Part shown: positions 1 through 8,194 of the stretch, in pieces | Position numbering within the stretch: position 1 is the stretch's first letter | How the letters are laid out: each line of letters begins with the position of its first letter | Source of the DNA: Iningainema tapete BLCC-T55 | GTDB taxonomy: Bacteria; Cyanobacteriota; Cyanobacteriia; Cyanobacteriales; Nostocaceae | DNA length: 37,191 nucleotides | Reading direction: 5' to 3' | Assembly (NCBI RefSeq): GCF_014698965.1 | Contig: NZ_JACXAE010000012.1 | Location: forward strand, 1-37,191 | Position numbers and translations under genes: made by a program | Notes under the pieces: generated by a model | Seen by the model: the letters and a program-made list of their open reading frames with translations, nothing else | Told to the model about the DNA's origin: nothing | Database searches by the model: none

Positions 1-33
1 GCAGCAGTTGAAGCTCCTGCTATCAACGGTTAA
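1..33 (+). CDS. psbA: Photosystem II D1 protein, C-terminal end only (partial)
   Basis: The first ten codons read AAVEAPAING and end in TAA at 31-33. This resembles the short C-terminal tail of cyanobacterial D1, which follows the processing site after Ala344 (normally ...LDLA, then a short extension often ending in NG). D1 is the photosystem II reaction-centre subunit in the thylakoid membrane. Only the tail is present, so the call rests on ten residues. The intrinsic terminator just downstream fits the end of a highly expressed gene. The alternative is any other protein with a similar C-terminus. Confidence 0.55.
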   Translation, partial: AAVEAPAING

Positions 34-46
34 TCACACCGACAAC

Positions 47-71
47 GTAGAGACGCCCCGGTGGGGCGTCT
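47..71 (+). repeat. GTAGAGACG-type hairpin repeat
   Basis: GTAGAGACGCCCC is followed by GGGGCGTCT, giving a 9-bp perfect stem (51-59 with 63-71) and a tiny loop. It sits 13 bp after the stop codon at 33. A second member of the same family (GTAGAGACGTTCC ... GGAACATCTCTAC) lies at 16529-16557, so this is a dispersed palindromic repeat as well as a possible transcription stop. Confidence 0.6.
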
Positions 72-80
72 TCTTCATAA

Positions 81-109
81 GTACCCCCCAAAACTGGAGG
101 GTGCTTTTT
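81..109 (+). terminator. Intrinsic terminator downstream of the psbA tail
   Basis: GTACCCCCC (81-89) can pair with GGAGGGTGC (96-104) across a 6-nt loop, with one mismatch and one G-U pair. The stem is followed at once by TTTTT (105-109). This is the layout of a Rho-independent terminator on the plus strand, serving the gene that ends at 33. Confidence 0.6.
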
Positions 110-118
110 GATTTGAAC

Positions 119-180
119 CGCCAAGACGCCAAGGACGCCAAGAAATTAAACCTCAGATGCACGCAGATAAACACAGATCA
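119..180. repeat. CGCCAAG short tandem repeat plus dispersed tail
   Basis: Three units, CGCCAAGA, CGCCAAGGA and CGCCAAG, lie at 119-142. They are followed by a GATGCACGCAGATAAACACA-type stretch at 156-176. Both motifs are familiar to me as multi-copy intergenic sequences in bacterial genomes, including cyanobacteria, but copy number in this genome cannot be seen here. No coding role is apparent. Confidence 0.5.
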
Positions 181-227
181 TTTATCACAATTACTGAAGA
201 AGCTAAGAACCCAGGCAAGTAATACCG

Positions 228-387
228 ACTAGTGTTAGCACCAATAATAGCTCCATTTTTTACACTTAATGAATTTGCTGTAATCTTGATTTCTCCTGCG
301 TTGCCTGTAGATCCTAGTTCTATGTTACTGAAAGCATTACTAGAGGTACGCCATTAACTTGCAATTTGCTGTATCCCCGTTCTCAAT
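228..387 (-). pseudogene. Relic of a filamentous-haemagglutinin-type surface protein gene
   Basis: Read on the minus strand, one frame gives SSNAFSNIELG, STGNAGEIKIT and ANSLSVKNGAIIGANTS. Just upstream, after frame changes, IENGDTAN and LQVNGVPL can be read. The pattern GNAG-(D/E)-I-x-I-x-x-x-SL-x-x-x-NGA, together with a preceding LxVNG, is typical of cyanobacterial haemagglutination-activity and two-partner-secretion proteins, whose beta-helix repeats carry these motifs. Only about 50 residues survive, across at least one frameshift and without start or stop, so it is a fragment. It lies 3 bp from the stop of the gene at 390-1469 and cannot be part of it. The family call rests on recognised motifs, not on an alignment. 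Confidence 0.55.
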
Positions 388-389
388 AA

Positions 390-1469
390 TTAGATCACTT
401 TCACTTTATATAACCTATATGGTTTTTCAGTTCTGTCAATGCCGTTGTTAAATGCAGGCATTCGGTTTATCTGTGCTGCGGGAAAGTAGAGATAGCCATC
501 TTGACTGAGACAGGAAGCATCGGGCCAATGAATGCGTTCATCTCGGATGAATAGTTCTATGTTACCATTGGGATAGCGGCGGCGAATGGCGTTGTTTTCG
601 ACATCGGAAAGATAAAGATTGCCTAAGAAGTCCATTGTCATACCACCAACTACTATACTTTTGCCTACAAGTTCTACTCTCTCACCAAGTTGGCGATCGC
701 TCAATTGTTCATCAACAAGAAATTTGGTTTGAATGCGGTAGAGATTTGGTCCTGCGGTAGATTGGTAGTAAAGATATTTGCCATCTGGGCTAAGTTCAAT
801 GTCGTTGACGTGAATTTGTGGTACTTTACCTTGTTGATCGCGGAACTCTTTACCCTCAATCATGGGGACAATAGATGGATTGGCATGAGTTGAAGGATGA
901 TTCTCTAACACCCGTCGCGCCTTACCTGATTCTAAATCAAGTACGATGATTGCACCTACCCCTGCTTCGCTGAGATAGGCGTGATGTTCATCTAAACGAA
1001 CATCATCTACATAACTGTATTTAGGTGCAATAGAATTATCAAAATGATAAACTCGTATCACCTCATTAGTATTTAAATCGATTTGCACTAGTTTTGCACC
1101 ACCTGGTATAACAACACCGTGGGGCGCACCAGAGTCTACCACCCAAAGATAATTGTCATTATCAGCTTTCAAACTATTAACGTTAACAAATTTCTCACTG
1201 GCAGGAAGTGATGACAAATTCCACTCATTACCAGGAAATGGTTGAATAGATCCATCGCTGAGAATTTCTCCGACTGCAGGTGTATCATCCTCAAGCCAAC
1301 GTGGGAAATTTACAAACACACGATTTTGTGGTGAAACTGCCACGCCATTCCAAATATGACGTGGTGAGGTAGCTACTTCAATAAGTTCTGCCGCTTGTAC
1401 GCTGGCATTGAAAGTGTAGGCGAACAAGAGGAAGAAACAAACTGTTACAATTAATATACGTCTGTGCAT
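390..1469 (-). CDS. Secreted MRJP/Yellow-family beta-propeller protein
   Basis: The 359-residue product opens with a signal peptide (basic MHRRI, a hydrophobic stretch to about residue 24, then SVQAAE). The mature part looks like the major royal jelly protein/Yellow family: an opening HIWNGVAVSPQNRVFVNFPR strand, LWVVDSG near residue 108, HVNDIELSPDGKYLYY, and MDFLGNLYLSDVENNAI. In that family these form blades of a six-bladed propeller. Bacterial members are annotated as L-dopachrome tautomerase-related or SMP-30-like, but enzymatic activity is not established. It is likely exported to the periplasm or outside. It lies 56 bp downstream of the PstS-like gene on the same strand, with a strong hairpin between them, so co-transcription is doubtful. 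Substrate unknown. Confidence 0.75.
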   Translation of the reverse strand: MHRRILIVTVCFFLLFAYTFNASVQAAELIEVATSPRHIWNGVAVSPQNRVFVNFPRWLEDDTPAVGEILSDGSIQPFPGNEWNLSSLPASEKFVNVNSLKADNDNYLWVVDSGAPHGVVIPGGAKLVQIDLNTNEVIRVYHFDNSIAPKYSYVDDVRLDEHHAYLSEAGVGAIIVLDLESGKARRVLENHPSTHANPSIVPMIEGKEFRDQQGKVPQIHVNDIELSPDGKYLYYQSTAGPNLYRIQTKFLVDEQLSDRQLGERVELVGKSIVVGGMTMDFLGNLYLSDVENNAIRRRYPNGNIELFIRDERIHWPDASCLSQDGYLYFPAAQINRMPAFNNGIDRTEKPYRLYKVKVI

Positions 1470-1494
1470 AGCGGATGATTAAATATGGTTCTTA

Positions 1495-1519
1495 TGGGGT
1501 GGGCATCTTGCCCGCCCCA
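1495..1519. repeat. GGGTGGGC-type hairpin repeat
   Basis: TGGGGTGGGC (1495-1504) and GCCCGCCCCA (1510-1519) pair around ATCTT, with a single G-T mismatch. It sits between two minus-strand genes, 6 bp past the stop of the gene at 1526-3910. It resembles the dispersed GGGCAxxxTGCCC palindromes found between cyanobacterial genes and may also stop transcription. Confidence 0.6.
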
Positions 1520-1525
1520 GACAAA

Positions 1526-3910
1526 TTATTCAGCTATATCCTGAGAAAACTTGATTCGCACAGTTTTAGCTTGTCCACTAGCAGAAGTTGCTGACATAGT
1601 ATGATCGATCAAGCTCTCTTGAAAAGGAAGACGTAAGTGGAAAGTACCATCCGGTTGCACCTTCACCTGAGAACCACTTATAGACACAGTTGCACCAGGT
1701 TCAGTTGCCCCGTGAATAATCAACTCAGCATCTGTGATCAAATAGAAGTCTTGATCGGGACGACTCAAAACTCGCACAATTGGTGAACGAGCAAGTAACA
1801 ACCAACGTTTACCATTGGTAAGGTAGCCAATCTCGGCAATGTAGTTACGATCGCCCTTGGGAATAGCCACATAGCGATCACCTATCGTTTCCTCACATTC
1901 ATATTGTTGCACAAGTTTGGGACTTTGATAACTCAAATCAACATCAGTGACATCATATAGTCGCAGAGTAAATTGAGAACCACCTCTTTGTTTAAGTGCT
2001 TCCTTTTGAGCATCACTAACACTCCAAACAGCATAAGCCCATTTGAGAGAGCGGGGTAAAAGAACAACACTACTTTCAACATTTGTCTTCGGTTGAATCT
2101 TTTCTTCAACCACTGGCGGTGTATTAGTGGTATTAACTGTTTCGGATGCCGTTTCTTCAACTATGTTTTCCGCCGCGTCTGCCACTATATCCAATGCTTT
2201 ATTTTCTAACACTACATTATTGACTTGACCATCGGGTTTATCAGAGAATTTTGACCAGAACGCTGGAGTTATACCTACAGATAAGCCAGTACCATTTAAA
2301 ATAGCTGCATTACCAGTAGAAGTTTCTTTGCTATCTACTGAAGTTGCGGCGATCGCATGATTAACTGGTGGTACGCTGGATGCATCTGGATGACTAGTGT
2401 TATTGACAACCACTACTCTTGTCGCTGGATTGGGTGCTACTGGTGAAGCAACTTCTATTTCTTGTGAAGGCTGTACTACTGGTGTAGGGGTTGAGATAAC
2501 TTCATCCTTAGTTACCGATGTTGTCTCATCAACCACTATTTCATCTGACTTCTTGTGCGCAAATTTTAACCATAAAGGTGTGTTAGCCCCGCCTTTATTC
2601 TGGGATGAATTTTTTGCTGGAGTAGCAGAATTTTGGTTGACTCGATGAGATTCTTGAGGGTTAGACTCATCAATAGGAGCATTTGTTCCCGTTGCTAAAG
2701 CCGGCTGTAAAGGCATGTTTGAATTTGATACGAGTACATTACCTGCTTTAGAGCGTTTTCCTAATAACCACCACAACAAAACCCCACTCAACGCCAACAT
2801 TGGCAACACCCACTTTAAAATTGGGATTAATTCTTTCTCAGTTAAATTTTTGCGAACATTTGGTAGAAATGAAGAAGTTTTTCGATTAGATACAGTAGTT
2901 TTGCTATCACTACTAGCTGTTGTCGTTACTTCTGGTGTTGCCAGTACAGAAGTACTGTTCGGATTCGTTGCCAGAGACACCACTGCTACCACAGCTTCAG
3001 TTTCTGCATCCCTAGCAACTTTTACCGCCTGCTTTCCTGGTGAATTGGTAACAAAGCCGAGAAAACTATCTATGTTAGGGTTGGGATTCTTTTTATAAAC
3101 ATACACAAAAGGTTGCGAGAAAGGATAGCGATCGTCATCTGGTAAGATTTTATTCATTGGCAAAACTCGCACACCTTCCAGCTTCGACACCTGATTAGCT
3201 AAAACATAGCCAATTCCGTCCTTTCCTAGCTGCTTGGCAACTTCCTGAGTACTATCCTCAGCTAGTTGATTAGCTGTAGAACCTGTGGTAAAGTTACGTC
3301 TTTTAAAAACAGGATAGGTGCTAAAAGCTGCACGAGTATCGCTGGAGGTGGGACGGTCAATAAATTGAATTTTACCAGAAGGTCCCCCGATTTCTGACCA
3401 ATCTGTAATTTCTCCGCGAAAAATTCGGGCAAATTGTCTATCAGTTATGCTGCCCTTGAACGGATTTTCCTCACCCACAATGATTGCAATCTTTTCTCGG
3501 CGCAAACGAATTTGTTCTAAACCCTGTTGTTTCTCAGATGGTGTCAAATCACGCGCAATTGCGGCTATATCAATTTTTCCTTCATGCAAAGCTTTGAGTG
3601 CAGCATCAGTACCGTTAGCACTCGCTTCAACTTTAACACCAGTAAACTGTTTTTCAAAACCTTGCTTTAAGTTTTGGTTAATCAGCGCCATGCTACTCGA
3701 ACCATCTATCCGTACTACAGTACCTGTAGGAACGGTTTGCGGTAAGGGGAATGTAACATTAACATCCCCTGACTGTGCTAGTGTGGACTCTGACACTAAT
3801 ATTGCTGCCATTGGGGTAGTGGCTAGAGTAACTAATAATGCCACACTGACTATAGAATTCTCTTTTTTTTCTTTTTGCCGCATAAGCCTGTTATTAGGTA
3901 AAGGAAACAC
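1526..3910 (-). CDS. PstS-like binding domain fused through a TM helix to DUF4912
   Basis: The 794-residue product starts at GTG (3910). An in-frame ATG at residue 10 (MRQKEKKENS) is an alternative start. Residues 19-45 form a signal peptide or anchor. Residues 55-300 resemble phosphate-type solute-binding proteins: IDGSSSM, then DIAAIARDLTPSE, FARIFRGEITDWSEIGG, SSDTRAAF and GIGYVLANQ. A membrane helix follows at about 362-384 (ILKWVLPMLALSGVLLWWLL). A low-complexity Asn/Thr/Val-rich linker leads to a DUF4912-like domain at about 630-735 (LPRSLKWAYAVWSV ... YVAIPKGDRNYIAEIGY) and an Ig-like tail (TEPGATVSISGSQVKVQPDG). If the helix spans once, the binding domain is periplasmic and DUF4912 cytoplasmic. 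No ABC permease or ATPase is adjacent, so a sensory role is as likely as transport. Ligand unknown. Confidence 0.75.
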   Translation of the reverse strand: MFPLPNNRLMRQKEKKENSIVSVALLVTLATTPMAAILVSESTLAQSGDVNVTFPLPQTVPTGTVVRIDGSSSMALINQNLKQGFEKQFTGVKVEASANGTDAALKALHEGKIDIAAIARDLTPSEKQQGLEQIRLRREKIAIIVGEENPFKGSITDRQFARIFRGEITDWSEIGGPSGKIQFIDRPTSSDTRAAFSTYPVFKRRNFTTGSTANQLAEDSTQEVAKQLGKDGIGYVLANQVSKLEGVRVLPMNKILPDDDRYPFSQPFVYVYKKNPNPNIDSFLGFVTNSPGKQAVKVARDAETEAVVAVVSLATNPNSTSVLATPEVTTTASSDSKTTVSNRKTSSFLPNVRKNLTEKELIPILKWVLPMLALSGVLLWWLLGKRSKAGNVLVSNSNMPLQPALATGTNAPIDESNPQESHRVNQNSATPAKNSSQNKGGANTPLWLKFAHKKSDEIVVDETTSVTKDEVISTPTPVVQPSQEIEVASPVAPNPATRVVVVNNTSHPDASSVPPVNHAIAATSVDSKETSTGNAAILNGTGLSVGITPAFWSKFSDKPDGQVNNVVLENKALDIVADAAENIVEETASETVNTTNTPPVVEEKIQPKTNVESSVVLLPRSLKWAYAVWSVSDAQKEALKQRGGSQFTLRLYDVTDVDLSYQSPKLVQQYECEETIGDRYVAIPKGDRNYIAEIGYLTNGKRWLLLARSPIVRVLSRPDQDFYLITDAELIIHGATEPGATVSISGSQVKVQPDGTFHLRLPFQESLIDHTMSATSASGQAKTVRIKFSQDIAE

Positions 3911-4458
3911 AAAGCGAGTTAGTCTTAATTGCTTTTTTTAGAGAAGACGCACTAATTGTACATCTCTAGTATTTATTTTCGAGCTTTGTTCCATTTGTCA
4001 GTAACAATACTTCGTTCTCATCTGAATTTTGTTAATCATGAGTGCTGATTTTTGCAAGTATTTATAATTACCATCAAGCTCAAATCTTGCTAATTTTGCC
4101 TCAGTTTTACCTGTTTTATGTAATAAAATTGACTCATTTATTTTTTAATTAGACTCCTGTAGGATTAAAAAAGTGGCAATCATTATTATATACATGTATA
4201 TTTCTTGCTTTGATTCATAGCCGTTAGATAATCCCAAACTGTTTGCATCTCACCATAATTCACTTAATTTTTCTTATGAAAGTAGCAAAGATAACAAATT
4301 CCAAAAATCTTAATAAAATTTTTACAATTGTGAATTGTGGATAAAATGCGATCGCCTGCTTTTGTTGACGCAAAGATATTGTTTGTTGACGGCAAAAAAG
4401 CGATCGCCAGTTAAATTCAAAAGTGCGATCGCTTGAAGATATAGCCACTTAACTCAAC
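3911..4458. other. Intergenic stretch with three clustered HIP1 sites
   Basis: This stretch of 548 bp holds no convincing gene. It is AT-rich up to about 4330 and presumably carries the promoter of the minus-strand gene starting at 3910. Three GCGATCGC octamers fall between about 4347 and 4433, unusually close together. The 62-codon minus-strand frame here is driven by these repeats and lacks family resemblance. Confidence 0.6.
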
Positions 4459-5394
4459 TTAGTTGTTTTCCGTCTCTAACAACTGCTGAAATTCAGTAAG
4501 TGAATTGACAGTAACTGCCTGCTCCAGAAGTTGTTTCAACAACGATAAATCAGAAACATTGTTCAAAGCTTCCATCAACTCAGGTGGTACTTCTCCAAGC
4601 CGCACACGCAAAACTGTGATTACCGACTCACGACCAATTTTTTCCATTCCTCGTAATTCCATATTGCTCAGTAAAGGCATTCGTCTTTCCTCCTCATAAT
4701 GATTTAATTTTTCTTCAAACCTTGTTTGCAACTCTTTGGGTAAAGTCATCATCTGATCGATGAGTTGGAAGAGTTTGGTAATTTCAAGTCTATTGTAACC
4801 TCGCTCATACAATCCTCGGACTAACCTCCACTTCCATTGCTCCCTTTCTTGAAGTTTAGCTGTAGTAGCTTTGGTTTTTAAATGTGCCATAGTCAGGGTG
4901 GCAAACGGATTTGTGCTTTGCTCTAGATTCTCCCACTGTGTCTGATAATCTAGTAACTTGGCAATCGGAAACTTTAAGCTCAGTTCACAACCGCCATAAG
5001 AATAACCGTAGGATGATGGTCGCCATGAAGCTTGTTCATCTCCCAACACTGCTAAACTGATTACAGGGGTTTCATATAAGTCAAACGCCCGATAATTGTA
5101 AATGTACATTCGCTTAGCGAAGTTTTTTTGTTCCTGGCTTTGTACCTCGACGTGGATAAGTATCCAAGTCTCCTGCCCATCAGGAAGCCAGACTTGAAAC
5201 AACTTGTCGGCAACACACAATCCCGCCTCCGATACTGGAGTAATTTGTTGTAATTCCTTATCCAGTGATTGTGGATTTTTACTCCAGTCGATTAAGGTAT
5301 AAACTTGTGGAAAAAAGAACTCTAAAAACAATGGAAAATATTCTCCCAACGCTTCCTTACAAGGCTGATCGTAATTAGCATTAACTTCGCTCAA
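4459..5394 (-). CDS. Rpn/PD-(D/E)XK-like protein with DUF4351 tail
   Basis: The 311-residue product starts at TTG (5394), with AAAGGAG 7 nt upstream deciding that start. The N-terminal half (residues about 1-200) matches cyanobacterial Rpn-type/putative transposase proteins: DQPCKEALGEYFPLFLEFFFP, then VADKLFQVWLPDGQETWILIHVEVQ. In the last, the D ... ExQ pattern fits a PD-(D/E)XK nuclease core. The end (about 255-308: LRVRLGEVPPELMEALNNV ... LSLLKQLLEQA) is DUF4351-like. Family members are linked to recombination-promoting nuclease activity, but activity of this one is inference. It is divergent from the binding-protein gene at 5425, with only 30 bp between starts. A related gene lies at 22813-23769. 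Confidence 0.75.
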   Translation of the reverse strand: MSEVNANYDQPCKEALGEYFPLFLEFFFPQVYTLIDWSKNPQSLDKELQQITPVSEAGLCVADKLFQVWLPDGQETWILIHVEVQSQEQKNFAKRMYIYNYRAFDLYETPVISLAVLGDEQASWRPSSYGYSYGGCELSLKFPIAKLLDYQTQWENLEQSTNPFATLTMAHLKTKATTAKLQEREQWKWRLVRGLYERGYNRLEITKLFQLIDQMMTLPKELQTRFEEKLNHYEEERRMPLLSNMELRGMEKIGRESVITVLRVRLGEVPPELMEALNNVSDLSLLKQLLEQAVTVNSLTEFQQLLETENN

Positions 5395-5424
5395 TCAATT
5401 TCTCCTTTAGTCACATTACATCAT

Positions 5425-6645
5425 ATGATAAATCTAAAATTTATAATTAAAATTTCCGTATTGTTCTGTTATTCAGTATTAATGGTAGTCCTGATTCTTG
5501 CTTGTCATAGCAGCACAAATAATCTAGTTAATAAATCTAATTTTGATAGTACAAGCTGCGTTAAAAACTATAACCCCAACACTGATTATTTCCCAACAAA
5601 AATAACTATCAATTATGCTACAGGCTTGACTGTAAAATATCAAAAAAACTACAAAATAGTTACAGTCAAAAAACCGTGGCAGAATGCTGAAACAGGCTTT
5701 CAGTACGTTTTAGTCCAATGTGGGACACCTGTACCAACAGGATTCAAACAAACACAAGTAATTACAGTACCCGTAAATTCAATCGTATCTCTTTCCACCA
5801 CACATCTACCACATTTAGCAAAATTAGGAGTAGTAGATAAACTCATCGGTGTTAGAGACATCAACCGAGTAAACACACCAGAAATTGTAGAAAAAATCAA
5901 GGCAGATAAAATAGCAGCAGTAGGCAATAATAGTAGTATCAATGTAGAGAAATTATTAGAACTAAACCCTGACTTAGTGACGACATATGGAGAAGGAAAC
6001 CCACAAACAGATAGCTATGCCAAACTGTTAGAAGTAGGTTTAAAAGTAGCAATCAACGCTGAATACATGGAAACCTCACCACTAGGAAGAAGCGAGTGGT
6101 TGAAATTTACAGCTTTATTTTTCAACAAAGAGGAACAAGCAGAAAAAATATTTAGCGAAATAGCCAGAAAATATCAAGCGATCGCCACCCTTGCCAAAAC
6201 CACAAAAAATCGCCCAACAGTAGTCGTCGGATTCAACTTTAAATCCACTTGGTACACCCCAGGAGGCAAAAGTTATGTAGCCAAATATCTTGCCGACGCA
6301 GGAGCGCAATATTTGTGGAACGACAATCAATCATCAGGAACACTACCCCTATCATTTGAAGCAGTATTTGCTCGCGCCGCCAACGCCGACTACTGGTTAA
6401 ACCAAAGCCAAACATGGAAAAACCGCCAAGACATACTTAAAGAAGACAATCGCTACACAGAATTCAAAGCCATCAAAACAGGCAACATCTACAACAACAA
6501 CGCCCGTGTTAAAGATAGTGGAGGCAACGACTACTGGGAAAGCGGCATCAGCAACCCAGACATAGTACTATCCGATTTAATCAAAATATTCCACCCCCAA
6601 ATCCTACCCAACCACCAACTAACCTACTACCAAAAACTATCCTAA
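5425..6645 (+). CDS. Iron-siderophore-type ABC transporter substrate-binding lipoprotein
   Basis: The 406-residue product has a hydrophobic N-terminus ending in ILAC (Cys27), a plausible lipobox for lipid anchoring. From about residue 118 it follows the FecB/BtuF-type periplasmic-binding fold: VPVNSIVSLSTTHLPHLAKLGVVDKLIGV, then LLELNPDLVTTYG, EWLKFTALFFNKEEQAE, and NADYWLNQS. The family delivers ferric siderophores, haem or cobalamin to ABC permeases. Residues 30-115 form a more variable front part also seen in cyanobacterial homologues. No permease or ATPase gene is adjacent, so it must work with components encoded elsewhere, and the ligand is open. The 3' end is strikingly C/A-biased (CCC, AAC codons). 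No clear SD precedes the ATG. Confidence 0.85.
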   Translation: MINLKFIIKISVLFCYSVLMVVLILACHSSTNNLVNKSNFDSTSCVKNYNPNTDYFPTKITINYATGLTVKYQKNYKIVTVKKPWQNAETGFQYVLVQCGTPVPTGFKQTQVITVPVNSIVSLSTTHLPHLAKLGVVDKLIGVRDINRVNTPEIVEKIKADKIAAVGNNSSINVEKLLELNPDLVTTYGEGNPQTDSYAKLLEVGLKVAINAEYMETSPLGRSEWLKFTALFFNKEEQAEKIFSEIARKYQAIATLAKTTKNRPTVVVGFNFKSTWYTPGGKSYVAKYLADAGAQYLWNDNQSSGTLPLSFEAVFARAANADYWLNQSQTWKNRQDILKEDNRYTEFKAIKTGNIYNNNARVKDSGGNDYWESGISNPDIVLSDLIKIFHPQILPNHQLTYYQKLS

Positions 6646-6705
6646 CTCTTTGTCTGGCATTTGATTAAAATTCAGTTGACTCATTTAATTAAAGGTGTCT
6701 TATGT

Positions 6706-7374
6706 TTAGGGTAATAAGTCTTGCACAGTTAAAAGACCAATTTCATTTCCTTCAATTACAACAGCAATCTCATCTAATATGCTGTAATCTTTGCGTTGCT
6801 GATAAGTTTGTTCTTCAGGCAGGTTGATCGGTTTTGTGTAAACTTCTATTTGTTTTTCAACAAGGTTGACTATCCAATAAACTGGGATACCTGCACGGGC
6901 GTAGAGGCGTTTTTTGAAAGTCCTGTCTCGCTCAAGTGTGGAGTCTGCTATTTCCACGACTAAAGCTAAATCTTGCGCACCGGGATGGCGATCGAGATAA
7001 TCAAGAGTATTGCCCCGAACAATCACAACATCAGGCTCTGGCTCACTATCCTCTAAAGTAATAGGTTCTTGAGTGTCCACATACCATCCCCCTGGTACAA
7101 TCTCTTCCAAAGCATTTCGAGTCAGTTTTGTCGCGGCGCGGTGTGGGGGATTTTTCGGCATTTTCTGAATTATCCATCCTTCTAGCAGTTCCACTGGATC
7201 GTCGGAGGTGAAAATGCCTAGACGAATCATCTGGTGGTACTGCTCAACACTGAAGCGCCAAACTGGTTCTGTCGGCACAGCCGGAGCAAGAGAGTTTATT
7301 ACGCCATTTTGAGTGGAGACAGACACAGAATTATTGACCTTTAAATGATTGCATCCTATCGTAGCATTTGGCAA
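6706..7374 (-). CDS. Uma2 family (DUF820) PD-(D/E)XK protein
   Basis: The 222-residue product shows the Uma2 pattern: FSVEQYHQMIRLGIFTSDDPVELLEG at about 42-67, then HRAATKLTRNALEEIVP, EPEPDVVIVRG (the acidic PD motif), LVVEIADSTLERDR (the E-x-x-S/D motif), and a closing YARAGIPVYWIVNLVEKQIEVY. The family has a restriction-nuclease fold and is massively expanded in cyanobacteria; its biological role is not established. The first 35 or so residues are extra, and the ATG at 7374 may be replaced by an internal start. It is transcribed from its own upstream region (7375-7443), downstream of the PIN gene. Confidence 0.85.
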   Translation of the reverse strand: MPNATIGCNHLKVNNSVSVSTQNGVINSLAPAVPTEPVWRFSVEQYHQMIRLGIFTSDDPVELLEGWIIQKMPKNPPHRAATKLTRNALEEIVPGGWYVDTQEPITLEDSEPEPDVVIVRGNTLDYLDRHPGAQDLALVVEIADSTLERDRTFKKRLYARAGIPVYWIVNLVEKQIEVYTKPINLPEEQTYQQRKDYSILDEIAVVIEGNEIGLLTVQDLLP

Positions 7375-7443
7375 GAATTGCTTAACATTAACATTAATGT
7401 CAAAGTTTAGCTTACATTAATCAGGTAGCTAAGAAAGGTACTA

Positions 7444-7878
7444 CTATGGAACTTGCACCAACCGAGCCACTTCCTCACCCAAACGAGTAAAATCACTGGC
7501 GTTAAGAGTCAATAACACATCCACATTAGCTTTAATTGCAGCCTGAGCAATCAAAGCATCGTAGATACCTCCTCCGGGAATATTCAAACGTACCATTCTA
7601 TCTACTGTTGCCTCATAGTCTTCAACAGTGAGAACTACTTTATCAAACTTGTTCAAATTTTCCCTAAGTAACCGTTGTGCTAACACTGGGCTAATTTTCG
7701 GAATACGAGGAAGACGAGTTAGACTCGCATATAGTTCAGCTAGAGTATGATTTGATACAAAACCTTTTACTTGTTCTGCTCGCGCTTGCTGCAACCAAGG
7801 TAAACTTTGAGGGTAATTTGGATGATCTTCCACCAGCGCCGCTACCAGTACAGAGGTGTCAAATAAAACTTTCACCAA
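7444..7878 (-). CDS. PIN-domain ribonuclease toxin (VapC-like)
   Basis: The 144-residue product is a complete PIN domain: KVLFDTSVLVAAL gives the first acidic residue (Asp7), LAELYASLTRLP the conserved Glu, and GGGIYDALIAQAAIKANVDVLLTLNASDFTRLG the late Asp pair. VapC-type toxins are Mg-dependent RNases that cut tRNA or rRNA and are held inactive by a cognate antitoxin. The start overlaps the end of the upstream DUF2281 gene by 7 bp, the usual antitoxin-then-toxin order. The active-site residues are present, so the toxin appears intact. Confidence 0.85.
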   Translation of the reverse strand: MVKVLFDTSVLVAALVEDHPNYPQSLPWLQQARAEQVKGFVSNHTLAELYASLTRLPRIPKISPVLAQRLLRENLNKFDKVVLTVEDYEATVDRMVRLNIPGGGIYDALIAQAAIKANVDVLLTLNASDFTRLGEEVARLVQVP

Positions 7879-8156
7879 GTTGTAAATTTCCTAATTCGCT
7901 CTTCTCGTAAATCATACACAACCGTATTTAAATTTTCCTGCGCTTGAGTTTTTCTTGATTGAGCTTGCACTACTAAGACTCCCCCAACATACTTAACGGG
8001 ACAACTTTCCTCTATTTCTTTGAGTTGCCACTCTTCATGTTGCGCCTGTGTTGCCTTTTGCCACTCTAGGGAATCAACAAAATCCAAAACTTCCTGAAGT
8101 GCATTTTCAGGTAAACGTTCTAGTTTCTCGACAATTTTTTCTTTGAGAGAATGCAT
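7872..8156 (-). CDS. DUF2281-type antitoxin partner of the PIN toxin
   Basis: The 94-residue product opens with LKEKIVEKLERLPENALQEVLDFVDSLEW, the DUF2281 signature found in cyanobacterial small proteins next to PIN or RelE toxins. The middle (EESCPVKYVGGVLVVQAQ) resembles antitoxin segments thought to contact the toxin. AAAGGAG lies about 11 nt upstream of the ATG. Overlap with the PIN gene suggests translational coupling. Such antitoxins usually repress their own operon, but no operator was identified. Role inferred from neighbour and family. Confidence 0.75.
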   Translation of the reverse strand: MHSLKEKIVEKLERLPENALQEVLDFVDSLEWQKATQAQHEEWQLKEIEESCPVKYVGGVLVVQAQSRKTQAQENLNTVVYDLREERIRKFTTW

Positions 8157-8160
8157 AAAG

Positions 8161-8194
8161 GTGACGATCTCCTTTATTCAACAGTTTAACTTAT
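8161..8194. repeat. 34-bp imperfect direct repeat, copy 1
   Basis: This stretch, starting GTGACGATCTCC, covers the ribosome-binding and leader region of the DUF2281 antitoxin gene. About 28 of 34 positions match the stretch at 14190-14223. The two copies, in the same orientation, bracket the operon at 8333-14008. It may be leader sequence of an antitoxin gene duplicated when the operon arrived, or a shared regulatory element. Confidence 0.45.

Noticed and set aside
8-232. A 74-codon plus-strand frame at the window start
   Set aside because: It runs through hairpins, a terminator and tandem repeats, and the psbA tail is in another frame. No family resemblance.
2397-3098. Long antisense frames opposite the PstS-like/DUF4912 gene
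   Set aside because: Shadow frames of a clearly coding strand with domain motifs.
4260-4448. A 62-codon minus-strand frame
   Set aside because: Built largely of HIP1 octamers and AT-rich sequence; no SD and no recognisable motif.
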